Assembly (NCBI RefSeq): GCF_022568815.1 | Contig: NZ_JAKZHX010000018.1 | Span: forward strand, 61,060-125,059 | Length of the DNA: 64,000 nt | Source: Undibacterium paludis | Lineage (GTDB): Bacteria > Pseudomonadota > Gammaproteobacteria > Burkholderiales > Burkholderiaceae_D | Direction: 5' to 3' | In this document: piece after piece, positions 1 through 7,648 of the stretch | How positions within the stretch are numbered: position 1 is the first letter of the stretch | Layout: each line of letters starts with the position of its first letter | Notes under the pieces: model-generated | Told to the model about the DNA's origin: nothing | The model's input: the letters and a program-made list of their open reading frames with translations, nothing else | The model's database searches: none | Position numbers and translations under genes: made by a program

Positions 1-2
1 TG

Positions 3-1133
3 ACTGCACACGGCACCATCCCTGATGCGGTAGATGCGACCAGCCACGGTGTCTATGCCTATCTGACCAAGCCATTTGACGGTACGGTATTGCTTGAAAA
101 AATCAAGGAGGCGTTGCAACTGGGCGGCATATCTTCGCAGTTGCAGAATAGCGATACCAGCTGGCGAAGTGAATTGATCAGCCGCAGCCAGAGCATGGCA
201 GAACTATTGGCCGAAGCCAAGCTGGTTGCCGGTACCGATGCGAGTGTCCTGATCCAGGGGGAGAGTGGCACAGGCAAGGAATTGCTGGCACGCGCCATCC
301 ATAGGGCAAGTGCCCGCGCCAGGGCGCCGTTTGTCGCCATCAACTGCGGCGCCATACCTGAACAGTTGCTGGAGTCCGAATTGTTTGGTCATGTCAAGGG
401 GGCATTCAGCGGAGCTGTTTCAAGCAGGGCGGGGCTGTTTCATTCCGCTCATGGCGGTACTTTGTTCCTTGACGAGATTGGTGATATGCCGCTGTCGCTG
501 CAGGTCAAGCTGTTGCGCGTGCTGCAGGAGCGGCAGGTAAAGTCTGTCGGGGCAGACCATAGCAGTGCCGTGGACGTAAGAATTCTTTCTGCAACCCATC
601 GTGATCTGGAACTGGCCTTGCGTGAGGGGCAATTCAGGGAAGACCTGTATTACCGCCTGAACGTGGTCAGGCTCGCTTTGCCGGCATTGGCGGACAGAAG
701 GGAAGATATCAGTTTGCTGGCAAACTATTTCAGGCAGCAACTGGCCGAAAAATACCGGAAGAAAATTAACGGCTTTTCACCCGATGCGCTCGCCAGTCTG
801 ATGTCTGCGCCCTGGCCTGGCAATGTCCGTCAGTTGCATAATGTCGTCGAACAAGTGTGTGCTTTGGCGACAACACCCATTATTCCCCTTTCACTGGTTG
901 AGCGCGCCTTGTGCGCACCCACCCTGGAACTGCTCAGTTACCAGGAGGCACGTACGCGCTTTGAGCGTAACTACCTGATTCAGCTATTGAAATTTACCGA
1001 TGGTAATGTCTCGGACGCCGCCAGAATAGCAGGCAGGAACCGTACTGAATTCTATCGCATGCTGCAAAAGCACCAATTGACACCGAACCTGTTCCGCGAC
1101 GATGCAGATGTTGTCGCTACCAAGAGACAGTAA
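3..1133 (+). CDS. glrR: GlrR/QseF-like sigma-54-dependent response regulator (5' truncated)
   Basis: The frame is open from base 3, so the gene starts outside the window. The first residues read as the end of a receiver domain (TAHGTIPDAV, then the conserved Lys in YLTKPFDG). Next comes an AAA+ sigma-54 interaction domain with Walker A GESGTGKE, the sigma-54 contact loop as GAFSGA (usual form GAFTGA), and Walker B GGTLFLDEIGD. The C-terminus is a Fis-type helix-turn-helix around DGNVSDAARIAGRNRTEF. The receiver remnant and overall layout resemble GlrR (QseF, YfhA) of the GlrK-GlrR envelope-stress system. A perfect TGTC-N10-GACA palindrome, the binding consensus known for GlrR, lies 45 bases after the stop and precedes a sigma-54 promoter. 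The partner kinase gene would be upstream and is not visible. Family assignment is firm; GlrR identity is likely. Confidence 0.85.
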   Translation, partial: TAHGTIPDAVDATSHGVYAYLTKPFDGTVLLEKIKEALQLGGISSQLQNSDTSWRSELISRSQSMAELLAEAKLVAGTDASVLIQGESGTGKELLARAIHRASARARAPFVAINCGAIPEQLLESELFGHVKGAFSGAVSSRAGLFHSAHGGTLFLDEIGDMPLSLQVKLLRVLQERQVKSVGADHSSAVDVRILSATHRDLELALREGQFREDLYYRLNVVRLALPALADRREDISLLANYFRQQLAEKYRKKINGFSPDALASLMSAPWPGNVRQLHNVVEQVCALATTPIIPLSLVERALCAPTLELLSYQEARTRFERNYLIQLLKFTDGNVSDAARIAGRNRTEFYRMLQKHQLTPNLFRDDADVVATKRQ

Positions 1134-1177
1134 TTAAATCAATAAAATCAAACAGTTATAAAACAAGCCTGATTTGC

Positions 1178-1195
1178 TGTCGCCAGCTGGCGACA
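1178..1195. promoter_or_regulatory. GlrR-type activator site, TGTC-N10-GACA
   Basis: TGTCGCCAGCTGGCGACA is an 18-base perfect palindrome that fits the TGTC-N10-GACA consensus described for enterobacterial GlrR. It lies about 100 bases upstream of a sigma-54 promoter, the usual enhancer position, and directly after the GlrR-like gene. Only one perfect copy is seen here; a TGTC at about 1203 lacks a matching second half. Confidence 0.7.
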
Positions 1196-1279
1196 CTTTC
1201 CCTGTCGATATCATTGCTGATTTGCGCAATGCCAGAATATTTCAGACTAAGTGTTTGATTTTTAAGTTTTTTTATTTCC

Positions 1280-1295
1280 TGGCACAGCTTGTGCT
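1280..1295 (+). promoter_or_regulatory. sigma-54 promoter of the BON-domain gene
   Basis: TGGCACAGCTTGTGCT has the invariant GG (1281-1282) and GC (1293-1294) separated by exactly 10 bases and a full TGGCAC -24 element. The -12 element is GTGCT instead of TTGCT. The start codon lies about 55 bases downstream, after an AAAGGA ribosome binding site. Confidence 0.7.
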
Positions 1296-1349
1296 GTAGA
1301 AGTGATGCACGTCAACAAAGACGCTGTCACTTAACTGAAAGGAATAATT

Positions 1350-1685
1350 ATGCAAACAGGTAAATTGATGCTTCCAGCAGTATTGCTCGCTTTTGCTGCG
1401 GCAATCTCGACGTCTTCTATCGCTCAAACACCAGCAGACGGGATGGCTGTAAAAACTTCCGCTGCAGCAGCAGATGACTCCGCCATTACGTCGAAAATCA
1501 AGGAAACACTGGCAACAAACAAAGATACCTCCTCGTTGAAACTGCAAGTGGCGACAAATCAAGGGGTTGTTACCCTGGCCGGGACAGCACCCAGCGCCGA
1601 AGCGGTAGGCCATGTCCTGAAGCTGGTTGCCAGCGTGGACGGTGTCAAGGACATACAAAATAAAATACAGGTGAAAGCAAGCTAA
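1350..1685 (+). CDS. exported BON-domain protein
   Basis: This 111-residue protein has a clear Sec signal peptide (MQTGKLMLPAVLLAFAAA, likely cleaved after SIAQ). A single BON domain follows (about residues 45-110), with DDSAITSKIKETL at its start and the typical GVVTLAGTAPS and VDGVKDIQNKI blocks. BON domains occur in OsmY and related periplasmic proteins and are thought to bind phospholipid or envelope structures. The gene is preceded by AAAGGA and by the sigma-54 promoter and GlrR-type site listed separately, so it is probably the main local target of the regulator next door. The single BON domain makes it half the size of OsmY. The domain call is firm; the envelope-stress role is inferred from regulation. 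Confidence 0.85.
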   Translation: MQTGKLMLPAVLLAFAAAISTSSIAQTPADGMAVKTSAAAADDSAITSKIKETLATNKDTSSLKLQVATNQGVVTLAGTAPSAEAVGHVLKLVASVDGVKDIQNKIQVKAS

Positions 1686-1852
1686 CCGGCTGTAACTGCT
1701 GTAACGAAAGTGAAGGACGTAACACTTTTTTTCGCTGCGTGACCTTACCCTAGCGTAGCGATTCTTTTATTCCGGTCACGGATACGCTGCCCCCAGCTCA
1801 CTCGAGTCATTGATGTCCTGGCGTTCGTGACTGCAATAGCTGAAGTGAAAAT

Positions 1853-1888
1853 AAAAACGCCTGCCTGATAGTCAGGGCAGGCGTTTTT
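1853..1888 (+). terminator. intrinsic terminator, probably bidirectional
   Basis: A 13-base perfect stem (AAAAACGCCTGCC paired with GGCAGGCGTTTTT) encloses a 10-base loop and ends in a T run on the plus strand. The A run on the 5' side lets it work in both directions, for the BON gene and for the oppositely oriented DUF4214 gene. Confidence 0.85.
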
Positions 1889-2247
1889 CATTATTCAGTC
1901 CGTACGAAATGCGGTACAAACTATATTTGATGTGTCATCGAAAAATCAGGGTTGAATACTTACGTTTCAAGTCAGGTTTAGGCTGATGTATCTACAGAGG
2001 GACATCAATTCATAGATGGGGCGGTGTAGACTTACTCATCAACAACGGCAGCACCAGCACGACTCTCAAGCGGCCATACGTTATCGTGCCATGATGGCTG
2101 GTCGGACCAGACCACATTGTGTGACATCCAAGGCTTTGCATGGCGCTTCCAGCGCTGCAGGGGGCGTTGCTGGGCGGCGGCATAAACACTATGGCAACGG
2201 GTGCCCGTCTGCGTGGGTATGGCAAGACGGGGAAGGGACAACAGCAC
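1889..2247. other. intergenic region without recognised gene
   Basis: This stretch lies between the terminator and the 3' end of the DUF4214 gene. Short open frames exist on both strands, but none has a ribosome binding site, protein-like composition or a recognisable domain. It could be the decayed remainder of a longer surface-protein gene, but I cannot show that. Confidence 0.4.
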
Positions 2248-4011
2248 CTACGCCAGCAAATCCCCAACGGCAATATTACCCGTAGTGCCCGTCAGCTTGA
2301 CAATGATATCCCCCGCACCGACCGTCGTGCCAGCGATATGCTCTATCACATACGACCCGGCGGCGGCACCGGCTGCAACGTTGACGACGAATGCTTTGTA
2401 GTCATTATTGCTGAGGGTACCCGCGCCGCTGGCGATGTTGGCCGCCAGGCTGTTGAAATCGGATGTGGCGATGTTGATCGTCCCCAGTGATGTCGCGTTG
2501 ACACCAGTATGCAACACGTCTGCGCCGCTGGCCTTGAAGTTGTTGACGGTAACGAGTCTGGTCGCGATATTTCCAAGGGTAGAACCAGTTACCGTGATGT
2601 TGTCCACGCCACCGCCCGTGGCAGACAGCTTGATGGTTTCCAGGGCTGCGTTGCCGGTAACGGTAAGATTGCCTGTTGGGGATGCAGTGACGATGACATT
2701 CCCCGCGCCTGCCAATGCCAGCAAAGCGTTGCTCGCGGTTGGGTACACGGTGATGTCCGAGTCGTGGGTGGCAGAGGTGTTAACGGTCAATAAGCCGTTG
2801 CCGTTCATCTCGATTCCTACAGCGCCTGCGCCATCGGTTTCGGTGATTGTATTTGCGCCTAGCGTACTTGTACGGATTCTGATACCGACTGCCGGGTTGA
2901 TGGTGAGGTTGACTCCTGTCGCCAGGTTAAGCATATAAAAATTTTTCAACAGCGCCGCGTTCAGGGTCACTGCGCCTGCATCGTCAATGGACAGGGTGCC
3001 GCCGCCGCTAGCATTGGAGAGGTCGAAGGAAGCTCCTGCCAGGTTGGCTATGGTGGAGTCGATGTTGATACGAGAAGTGCCAAGCTTCATATACTTGACT
3101 ACCTGATTCGGCGCGCCCAATGTCACACCGATATCGCCGGAATTTCCGTACAGATTGAGCGTTTGCGCGACGTTCCCCAAACGAAGAGAATCGAAACGCC
3201 AGAAGCCATAGTCGTTGATGGTGCTGAACTGGTTCATGAACGGGTCAGTCGTATTCAATATGAAGCTGGCATCATTTATATTCAATGTGGGCACACCCGT
3301 TACGGTTGCCAGGTGAGCCGTATCGCTGAGGGATGCGACGTTGAGCACATCCGTGCCGCCATTGCCAACGATGGAAGTGCCGCTGGCCAGCAAGGCACTA
3401 TCTGTTGCCGAAAACGTGTCGTTGCCAGCTGTCCCCATGTTCACCACGCCGGGCTTGACGACAATGGGTGCTGCCTTTGGGTCAGGCATGGCTGTAAAGG
3501 TGGCGTCAAGCTTACCTGCAGCGGTGACGCCGGAAGCGGCATCGGTGACGCCAGCTAGCCAGGCTTTTGTCAACGCAAAGGCATTACCATTGGTCTGGCT
3601 GTAAGCAACCTGCAAGGACGTGCTGGCCGCCATCTTGCCGGTAAAGCTATTGGCAGCGGCTAGCTTGGCAGCCACGCTGGCAGCATCTGCACCGGTCGCG
3701 CCTGCCAGGATGCCGATGCCAACCTGACTGAGGCTGAACGTACCATTGTTGATTTGCCCGACCCAATACGCCAGCGCGTCAGCGTCGGCATCATGGTTGA
3801 ACAGGTTCTTAAACAGCGCGTTGACCTTCTGCTTGGCCGTCTCGCCCGCATAAATGTCGACGTATTCGATCTGTTGCGAAAACAACTGGGCAAGCTGCGC
3901 TACAGTAAAGTTTGCCTGCGGGCCGGTCGTCCAGTAAGTGAGACCGGCAACATCGGCAGGGCGGTTAAAGTAAGCGATGTAAAGATTTTGTATTTCGTTG
4001 ACGCTTGCCAT
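2248..4011 (-). CDS. DUF4214-domain surface or secreted protein
   Basis: This 587-residue protein has two DUF4214-type units in the first ~130 residues (IQNLYIAYFNRPADVAGLTYW and NALFKNLFNHDADADALAYW), the FNRxADxxGLxYW pattern. The remaining 400 residues are rich in Ala, Gly, Thr, Asn and Val and begin with a TAGNDTFSATD block. There is no Sec signal and almost no Cys, which fits type I secreted S-layer-like or RTX-like proteins. Full GGxGxD calcium repeats are absent apart from a few degenerate GND/GGTD blocks. No type I exporter genes lie nearby. It stands alone, facing the BON gene. The family is confident; surface location and secretion route are inferred. Confidence 0.75.
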   Translation of the reverse strand: MASVNEIQNLYIAYFNRPADVAGLTYWTTGPQANFTVAQLAQLFSQQIEYVDIYAGETAKQKVNALFKNLFNHDADADALAYWVGQINNGTFSLSQVGIGILAGATGADAASVAAKLAAANSFTGKMAASTSLQVAYSQTNGNAFALTKAWLAGVTDAASGVTAAGKLDATFTAMPDPKAAPIVVKPGVVNMGTAGNDTFSATDSALLASGTSIVGNGGTDVLNVASLSDTAHLATVTGVPTLNINDASFILNTTDPFMNQFSTINDYGFWRFDSLRLGNVAQTLNLYGNSGDIGVTLGAPNQVVKYMKLGTSRINIDSTIANLAGASFDLSNASGGGTLSIDDAGAVTLNAALLKNFYMLNLATGVNLTINPAVGIRIRTSTLGANTITETDGAGAVGIEMNGNGLLTVNTSATHDSDITVYPTASNALLALAGAGNVIVTASPTGNLTVTGNAALETIKLSATGGGVDNITVTGSTLGNIATRLVTVNNFKASGADVLHTGVNATSLGTINIATSDFNSLAANIASGAGTLSNNDYKAFVVNVAAGAAAGSYVIEHIAGTTVGAGDIIVKLTGTTGNIAVGDLLA

Positions 4012-4247
4012 AAAGAGCCTTTGCTGGTGAAAGTATGTAAACGCGGAATGAAAAAAACAGAAAAATGCAGATGGTTTTTCAAGACACGATACGCAACAGA
4101 TACCTCAGGGATTGGGCGCGCATGAGCGTTACGCGAAAAAATCTGCTATGCATGAAAAGCTGTGTGAGAATCATCTACTGCAAATCGCTCTCGGGATGAT
4201 GAATAGTTAAATGTTTTTCTTGGAGTCATACTACCTGAATGCCTCCG

Positions 4248-5060
4248 TCAAAACATAAACGACTTCACCAGATTCAAGTCCCCGATCTTGCGTAGCGGTA
4301 TGACAAAGCTTTCGCGTTTTTCCCTGGCTGTGTTCTCGTAGAAAATCAGTGTCACCCTGGTGGTGATGATGGGTTTTTTGCGCTGGCTTTCGTCGAAGTT
4401 GTAGCCGCCGGCTTCGCTGTAGTTGCCCCAGTAGTTGACGAAGACATGGTAGGCGCCGTGCTGGGGGGCGACGGTGGTGAACATTTCGGGGCCGGGGCCG
4501 TCGACGCTGTCGACGTCGAGGCCGCCGCCGCCGTTGAGGACAGGGGCGCCGAAGAAGGCGTGCTGGCCGTCCGGGGTGATGATGTGCAGGTCGACTTCTG
4601 CCTCTGGCGCGTCCCATGAGCAGATGATGCGCAGCTGTGGTGACAGTTGCTGGCTGTTGGCTTCGTAAAACTGCACACGTTGCAGGCTACCGTCCGGCCC
4701 TTTGATTTCTACATTGTTTGAACCGCTGCCAAAGGCATAGTGGCGCTCATAGCGGCCGTCCTTGCCATAGTTGAGTACCATGGGGTTGCCGTTGACAATC
4801 AGGGTGTGCTTGCGCTGCTTGCCGGCATCCCGGATGTGGCCTGCGATCAGAGTGCGGTTGCGTTGCAGGCCGCGGTCTATCGGCGGATTGGGGTAGGACA
4901 TGCGGCCTTCACCAGACTTGTCGATCAGGCCGTTATAGTTCCAGCCGCCGCGCGGGGTGCTGATGGTGGGCTGGTCTGCGTTTTTGTCCTGGGCCAGGCT
5001 GATGGCTGTTGTCAGCAGCAGGGCGTTGGCCAGCAGCAGGTGTTTTATGTTGATAGGCAT
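4248..5060 (-). CDS. YfaP-like DUF2135 protein, second copy
   Basis: This 270-residue exported protein has a Sec signal (MPINIKHLLLANALLLTTAIS, cleaved near SLAQ) and the DUF2135 region in the second half, with DLHIITPDGQHAFFG, GGLDVDSVDGPGPE and YHVFVNYWG. It is the last gene of the yfa/mag-type operon, 35 bases after its paralogue. In E. coli and Pseudomonas the locus carries one DUF2135 gene (yfaP, magF); MagF is a membrane-complex partner of the macroglobulin MagD. The two copies here share the PRGGW, GSGSNxVE and VDLHIxxPDGQH blocks but differ elsewhere, so the duplication is not recent. Biochemical function is unknown. Confidence 0.8.
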   Translation of the reverse strand: MPINIKHLLLANALLLTTAISLAQDKNADQPTISTPRGGWNYNGLIDKSGEGRMSYPNPPIDRGLQRNRTLIAGHIRDAGKQRKHTLIVNGNPMVLNYGKDGRYERHYAFGSGSNNVEIKGPDGSLQRVQFYEANSQQLSPQLRIICSWDAPEAEVDLHIITPDGQHAFFGAPVLNGGGGLDVDSVDGPGPEMFTTVAPQHGAYHVFVNYWGNYSEAGGYNFDESQRKKPIITTRVTLIFYENTAREKRESFVIPLRKIGDLNLVKSFMF

Positions 5061-5095
5061 GATGTGCTTGTGCTCATTCAGTGATCATTTGGTGA

Positions 5096-5872
5096 TCATG
5101 GATAGGTAAATGATTTGACCAGGGTCAGCTCGCCGGGTTTGCGCATCGGCACCTGGAAGCTTTGCTGTTTCTCCGCCAGGGTGCCTTCCTGGCTGATGAT
5201 GGCGACTTTGGCGATGGTCAGGGCTTTGCTGTTGTCACCGCTGCCGTAGTAATTGACGTACACATGGTAGGTGCCTTTGGGGGGGGCAGTGTTGGCATAA
5301 ATCTCTGGACCGTAGCCGGTGGTGACGTCGACATCGAGCGCGCCGCCATTGTCAACAACACGGTTGCCATAGAAAACATGCTGGCCATCGGGTGAGATCA
5401 CATGCAGGTCAAGGTCGGTGCCGTCGCTGTCCCAGGACAGGACAACGCGCAGGCGCGCATTTGGGCGGCTGGTGTTGGTGTCGTAGAACTGTACGCGCTT
5501 GACGTCGCTGCCATCGGGGCTGCGTACTTCCACACTGTTTGATCCCGAACTGAAAGAATAGGGGCGGGCAAACTCACCACCTTCGCCGATGGACAATGGC
5601 ATGGCTGCGCCGTTGACGACCAGCTTGCCGGGACGTTTTTTGCCATTGCTGCTGATGCGGCCTTTGATCAGCGACATTTCATTCTGGCCTTCGGCATTGA
5701 CGGATGAAGCCGGGTAGTGCACGGGCTGGCGAAAGCCTGCGACTTCGCCGCCGCTATTGCGCCAGCCCCCGCGCGGTACTTCTATGTCAGCAGCGCTGGC
5801 GATGCTGCTGGCAGTCAGCAGACCGGTACATAGTATCAACGTCATGGATGACAGGGCGTGAAACTTGATCAT
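5096..5872 (-). CDS. yfaP: YfaP/MagF-like DUF2135 protein, first copy
   Basis: This 258-residue protein has a signal peptide (MIKFHALSSMTLILCTGLLTASS, cleaved near ASAA). A PRGGW motif follows in the mature N-terminus, and the C-terminal DUF2135 domain has DLDLHVISPDGQHVFYG, GGALDVDVTTGYGPEI and YHVYVNYYG. The start overlaps the stop of the upstream DUF2300 gene by four bases (ATGA), so translation is probably coupled. It occupies the yfaP position of the conserved yfaATSQP order. The acidic DxDLHVxxPDG segment may bind metal, but this is a guess. The E. coli protein has no known reaction; P. aeruginosa MagF associates with the macroglobulin in the envelope. Confidence 0.85.
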   Translation of the reverse strand: MIKFHALSSMTLILCTGLLTASSIASAADIEVPRGGWRNSGGEVAGFRQPVHYPASSVNAEGQNEMSLIKGRISSNGKKRPGKLVVNGAAMPLSIGEGGEFARPYSFSSGSNSVEVRSPDGSDVKRVQFYDTNTSRPNARLRVVLSWDSDGTDLDLHVISPDGQHVFYGNRVVDNGGALDVDVTTGYGPEIYANTAPPKGTYHVYVNYYGSGDNSKALTIAKVAIISQEGTLAEKQQSFQVPMRKPGELTLVKSFTYP

Positions 5873-7635
5873 GTTGTTCCTTCTATCAGGCGGCGGGCCA
5901 GTTTTTCTACATAGTTTTCGTTGGCGCCGTTGGGATGAAATCGTAAGGCCAGGTGCAGGTATTCATGGGCGAGGGTGATGCGCTCGTCCAGGCTGCGCCA
6001 GCCACGCACATAGATGCGCATGCGCTGCTGGTCTGAATAAGGGTTGCCAGTGGCCAGGCTGCACACGGCTGGCGGCTTGTCGGGGCTTTCAAAGCCGGGT
6101 TCGCGACGCAACAGGGTTTGCCATTTGCCCGATGCTGCGGTCAGCCAGCTTTGTGCCGCCAGCAATGGCTGGCAATCGGACTTGCCATTGATGCTGGCGA
6201 TGGCAGCCTGTGGATAGCTGCTGGCCAGTATGCGTTCAAAATTCCAGCCCTGGCTGGCCTGCTTGCCTGCCTCGCTGAGCGACATGCGGTCTTTGCCAGC
6301 CTGATCGTTGTGGTAGCGTACATTGGCTCCCTGCAATACCAGGTCGCTGGTGTACCAGGCAGCGGCCAGTGCGGCTTCACTCGGTGGATTGGGGCTGACA
6401 CGCTGGCGGCTGGTGGTATCGGCAATGCGCCAGCAGCCATGGTCAAGCGTGGCGTTTTGCAGCAGGTAACTGCGGGCGGCGATGGCCAGTGCGCGCGCCA
6501 CCTCGGTATTGCTGCCGTCGCCTTCACGGTCTACCACGCGGGCAACATAGTCATTGACGCTGAAGCGACCAGTGATTTGCGCCGCCATGCCGGGGCTGCG
6601 GGCCAGATGAAGGCTGCCATTGCTGTTGATGTCGAGCTGATTGTTATTGGTGAATTGCAGACGGTATTTGCCATTGAGGCTGCCTGCCCTGGCCGGTAAT
6701 GGTGTTGAACCAGCCAGGCTCATGACTTCGCGCAGCGGGTAGCGGGCAAAAAAATCGACGGTGACGCATTGGCTATCTTCGCCGAGGTTATCGGCGCTGA
6801 CGATACCGGCCCAGCGTGGGGTGGGCAATGCTGATGCCAGTGCCGACGCCCAGGTGCTGAGGGTGGAGCGGCTGGAGCCACGCCCACCAAACCAGAAAGG
6901 CGTGCCATCGGCCAGCCAGCCGGCAGCGCCGCCAAAAGCCGTGCCGTCGGGCAGATGCCAGGAATAAGTCTTGTAACGTATGCCTGTGCCGAGTTGCGCC
7001 CAGGCTTCGCGGCCGTAACCCTGTATGGCGGTTTCCAGCAGGGCGGCCCTGGCGCTGGTGCGCGCCTGGGGTGAAAATTTGTCCAGCGTGGTCAGCAGGT
7101 CTTTGATGCTGATCTGGGTGTCAGGCTGTAACTGGGCCGGGCGTTGCAGCCAGTTGACCTCACTGCGGTCTTGCCAGTAAGTCTTCCAGCCTTTGTCCGT
7201 CAGGCCCAGGCGGGCTGGTGAAAAATAGGGCGCGCAGGAACGGGCCAGGGCGGTATCACGCTCCACCGTCTCGCCGGGTTCGCAGCAATAGCGGTCTTCA
7301 TTGTGGTCTTGCTTGGAATCGTGCTGACTGAGTTGCTTGCCTGCCTGTTTATCGTGCTTTTCTGTTTTTGCGACGCATGCGTAGGCCGGTTCCTGCACCC
7401 GATTGTCTTGCAGGTAGGCGTAGACGAACAGCTTCCACAAGCTGCCCATGGGGATTTTTTGTTCTGCGCGATTTTTGTCCGGTGTGCTGTCTGGTGCTGA
7501 CAGTGAGCGCACTTCCAGCTGGCCGTCGCGCAGCCAGGCAACGCTGGCCTGGTCGCCAGCGTTGCCTGCTGTTGCTGCCTTTGCTGCCGTCAATCCCATT
7601 CCTGCCACCATCAGGGTGATGGCGGCAAGGGGCAT
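5869..7635 (-). CDS. yfaQ: DUF2300 protein (YfaQ/MagE-like), periplasmic
   Basis: I chose the ATG at 7635 (588 residues), because it gives a proper signal peptide (MPLAAITLMVAGMGLTAAKA) 13 bases after the macroglobulin stop; a TTG at 7686 would add 17 unconvincing residues inside the upstream gene. Three regions can be seen. Residues ~30-290 resemble a penicillin-binding/beta-lactamase fold, with S65-L-W-K68 as an SxxK motif and a later SCAPYF. Residues ~350-500 include a SpoIID-like stretch (NDYVARVVDREG, EVARALAIAARSYL). Near the C-terminus is a zinc-protease-like H557-E-Y-L-H561. It sits between the macroglobulin and DUF2135 genes, as in E. coli. A role in peptidoglycan binding or processing is inferred from these motifs and not established. 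Confidence 0.85.
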   Translation of the reverse strand: MPLAAITLMVAGMGLTAAKAATAGNAGDQASVAWLRDGQLEVRSLSAPDSTPDKNRAEQKIPMGSLWKLFVYAYLQDNRVQEPAYACVAKTEKHDKQAGKQLSQHDSKQDHNEDRYCCEPGETVERDTALARSCAPYFSPARLGLTDKGWKTYWQDRSEVNWLQRPAQLQPDTQISIKDLLTTLDKFSPQARTSARAALLETAIQGYGREAWAQLGTGIRYKTYSWHLPDGTAFGGAAGWLADGTPFWFGGRGSSRSTLSTWASALASALPTPRWAGIVSADNLGEDSQCVTVDFFARYPLREVMSLAGSTPLPARAGSLNGKYRLQFTNNNQLDINSNGSLHLARSPGMAAQITGRFSVNDYVARVVDREGDGSNTEVARALAIAARSYLLQNATLDHGCWRIADTTSRQRVSPNPPSEAALAAAWYTSDLVLQGANVRYHNDQAGKDRMSLSEAGKQASQGWNFERILASSYPQAAIASINGKSDCQPLLAAQSWLTAASGKWQTLLRREPGFESPDKPPAVCSLATGNPYSDQQRMRIYVRGWRSLDERITLAHEYLHLALRFHPNGANENYVEKLARRLIEGTT

Positions 7636-7648
7636 GACTGATGCACGA

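Noticed and set aside
2010..2273. Small minus-strand frames after the DUF4214 gene
   Set aside because: Cys/Pro-rich, noise-like composition and no ribosome binding site; not supported as a gene.
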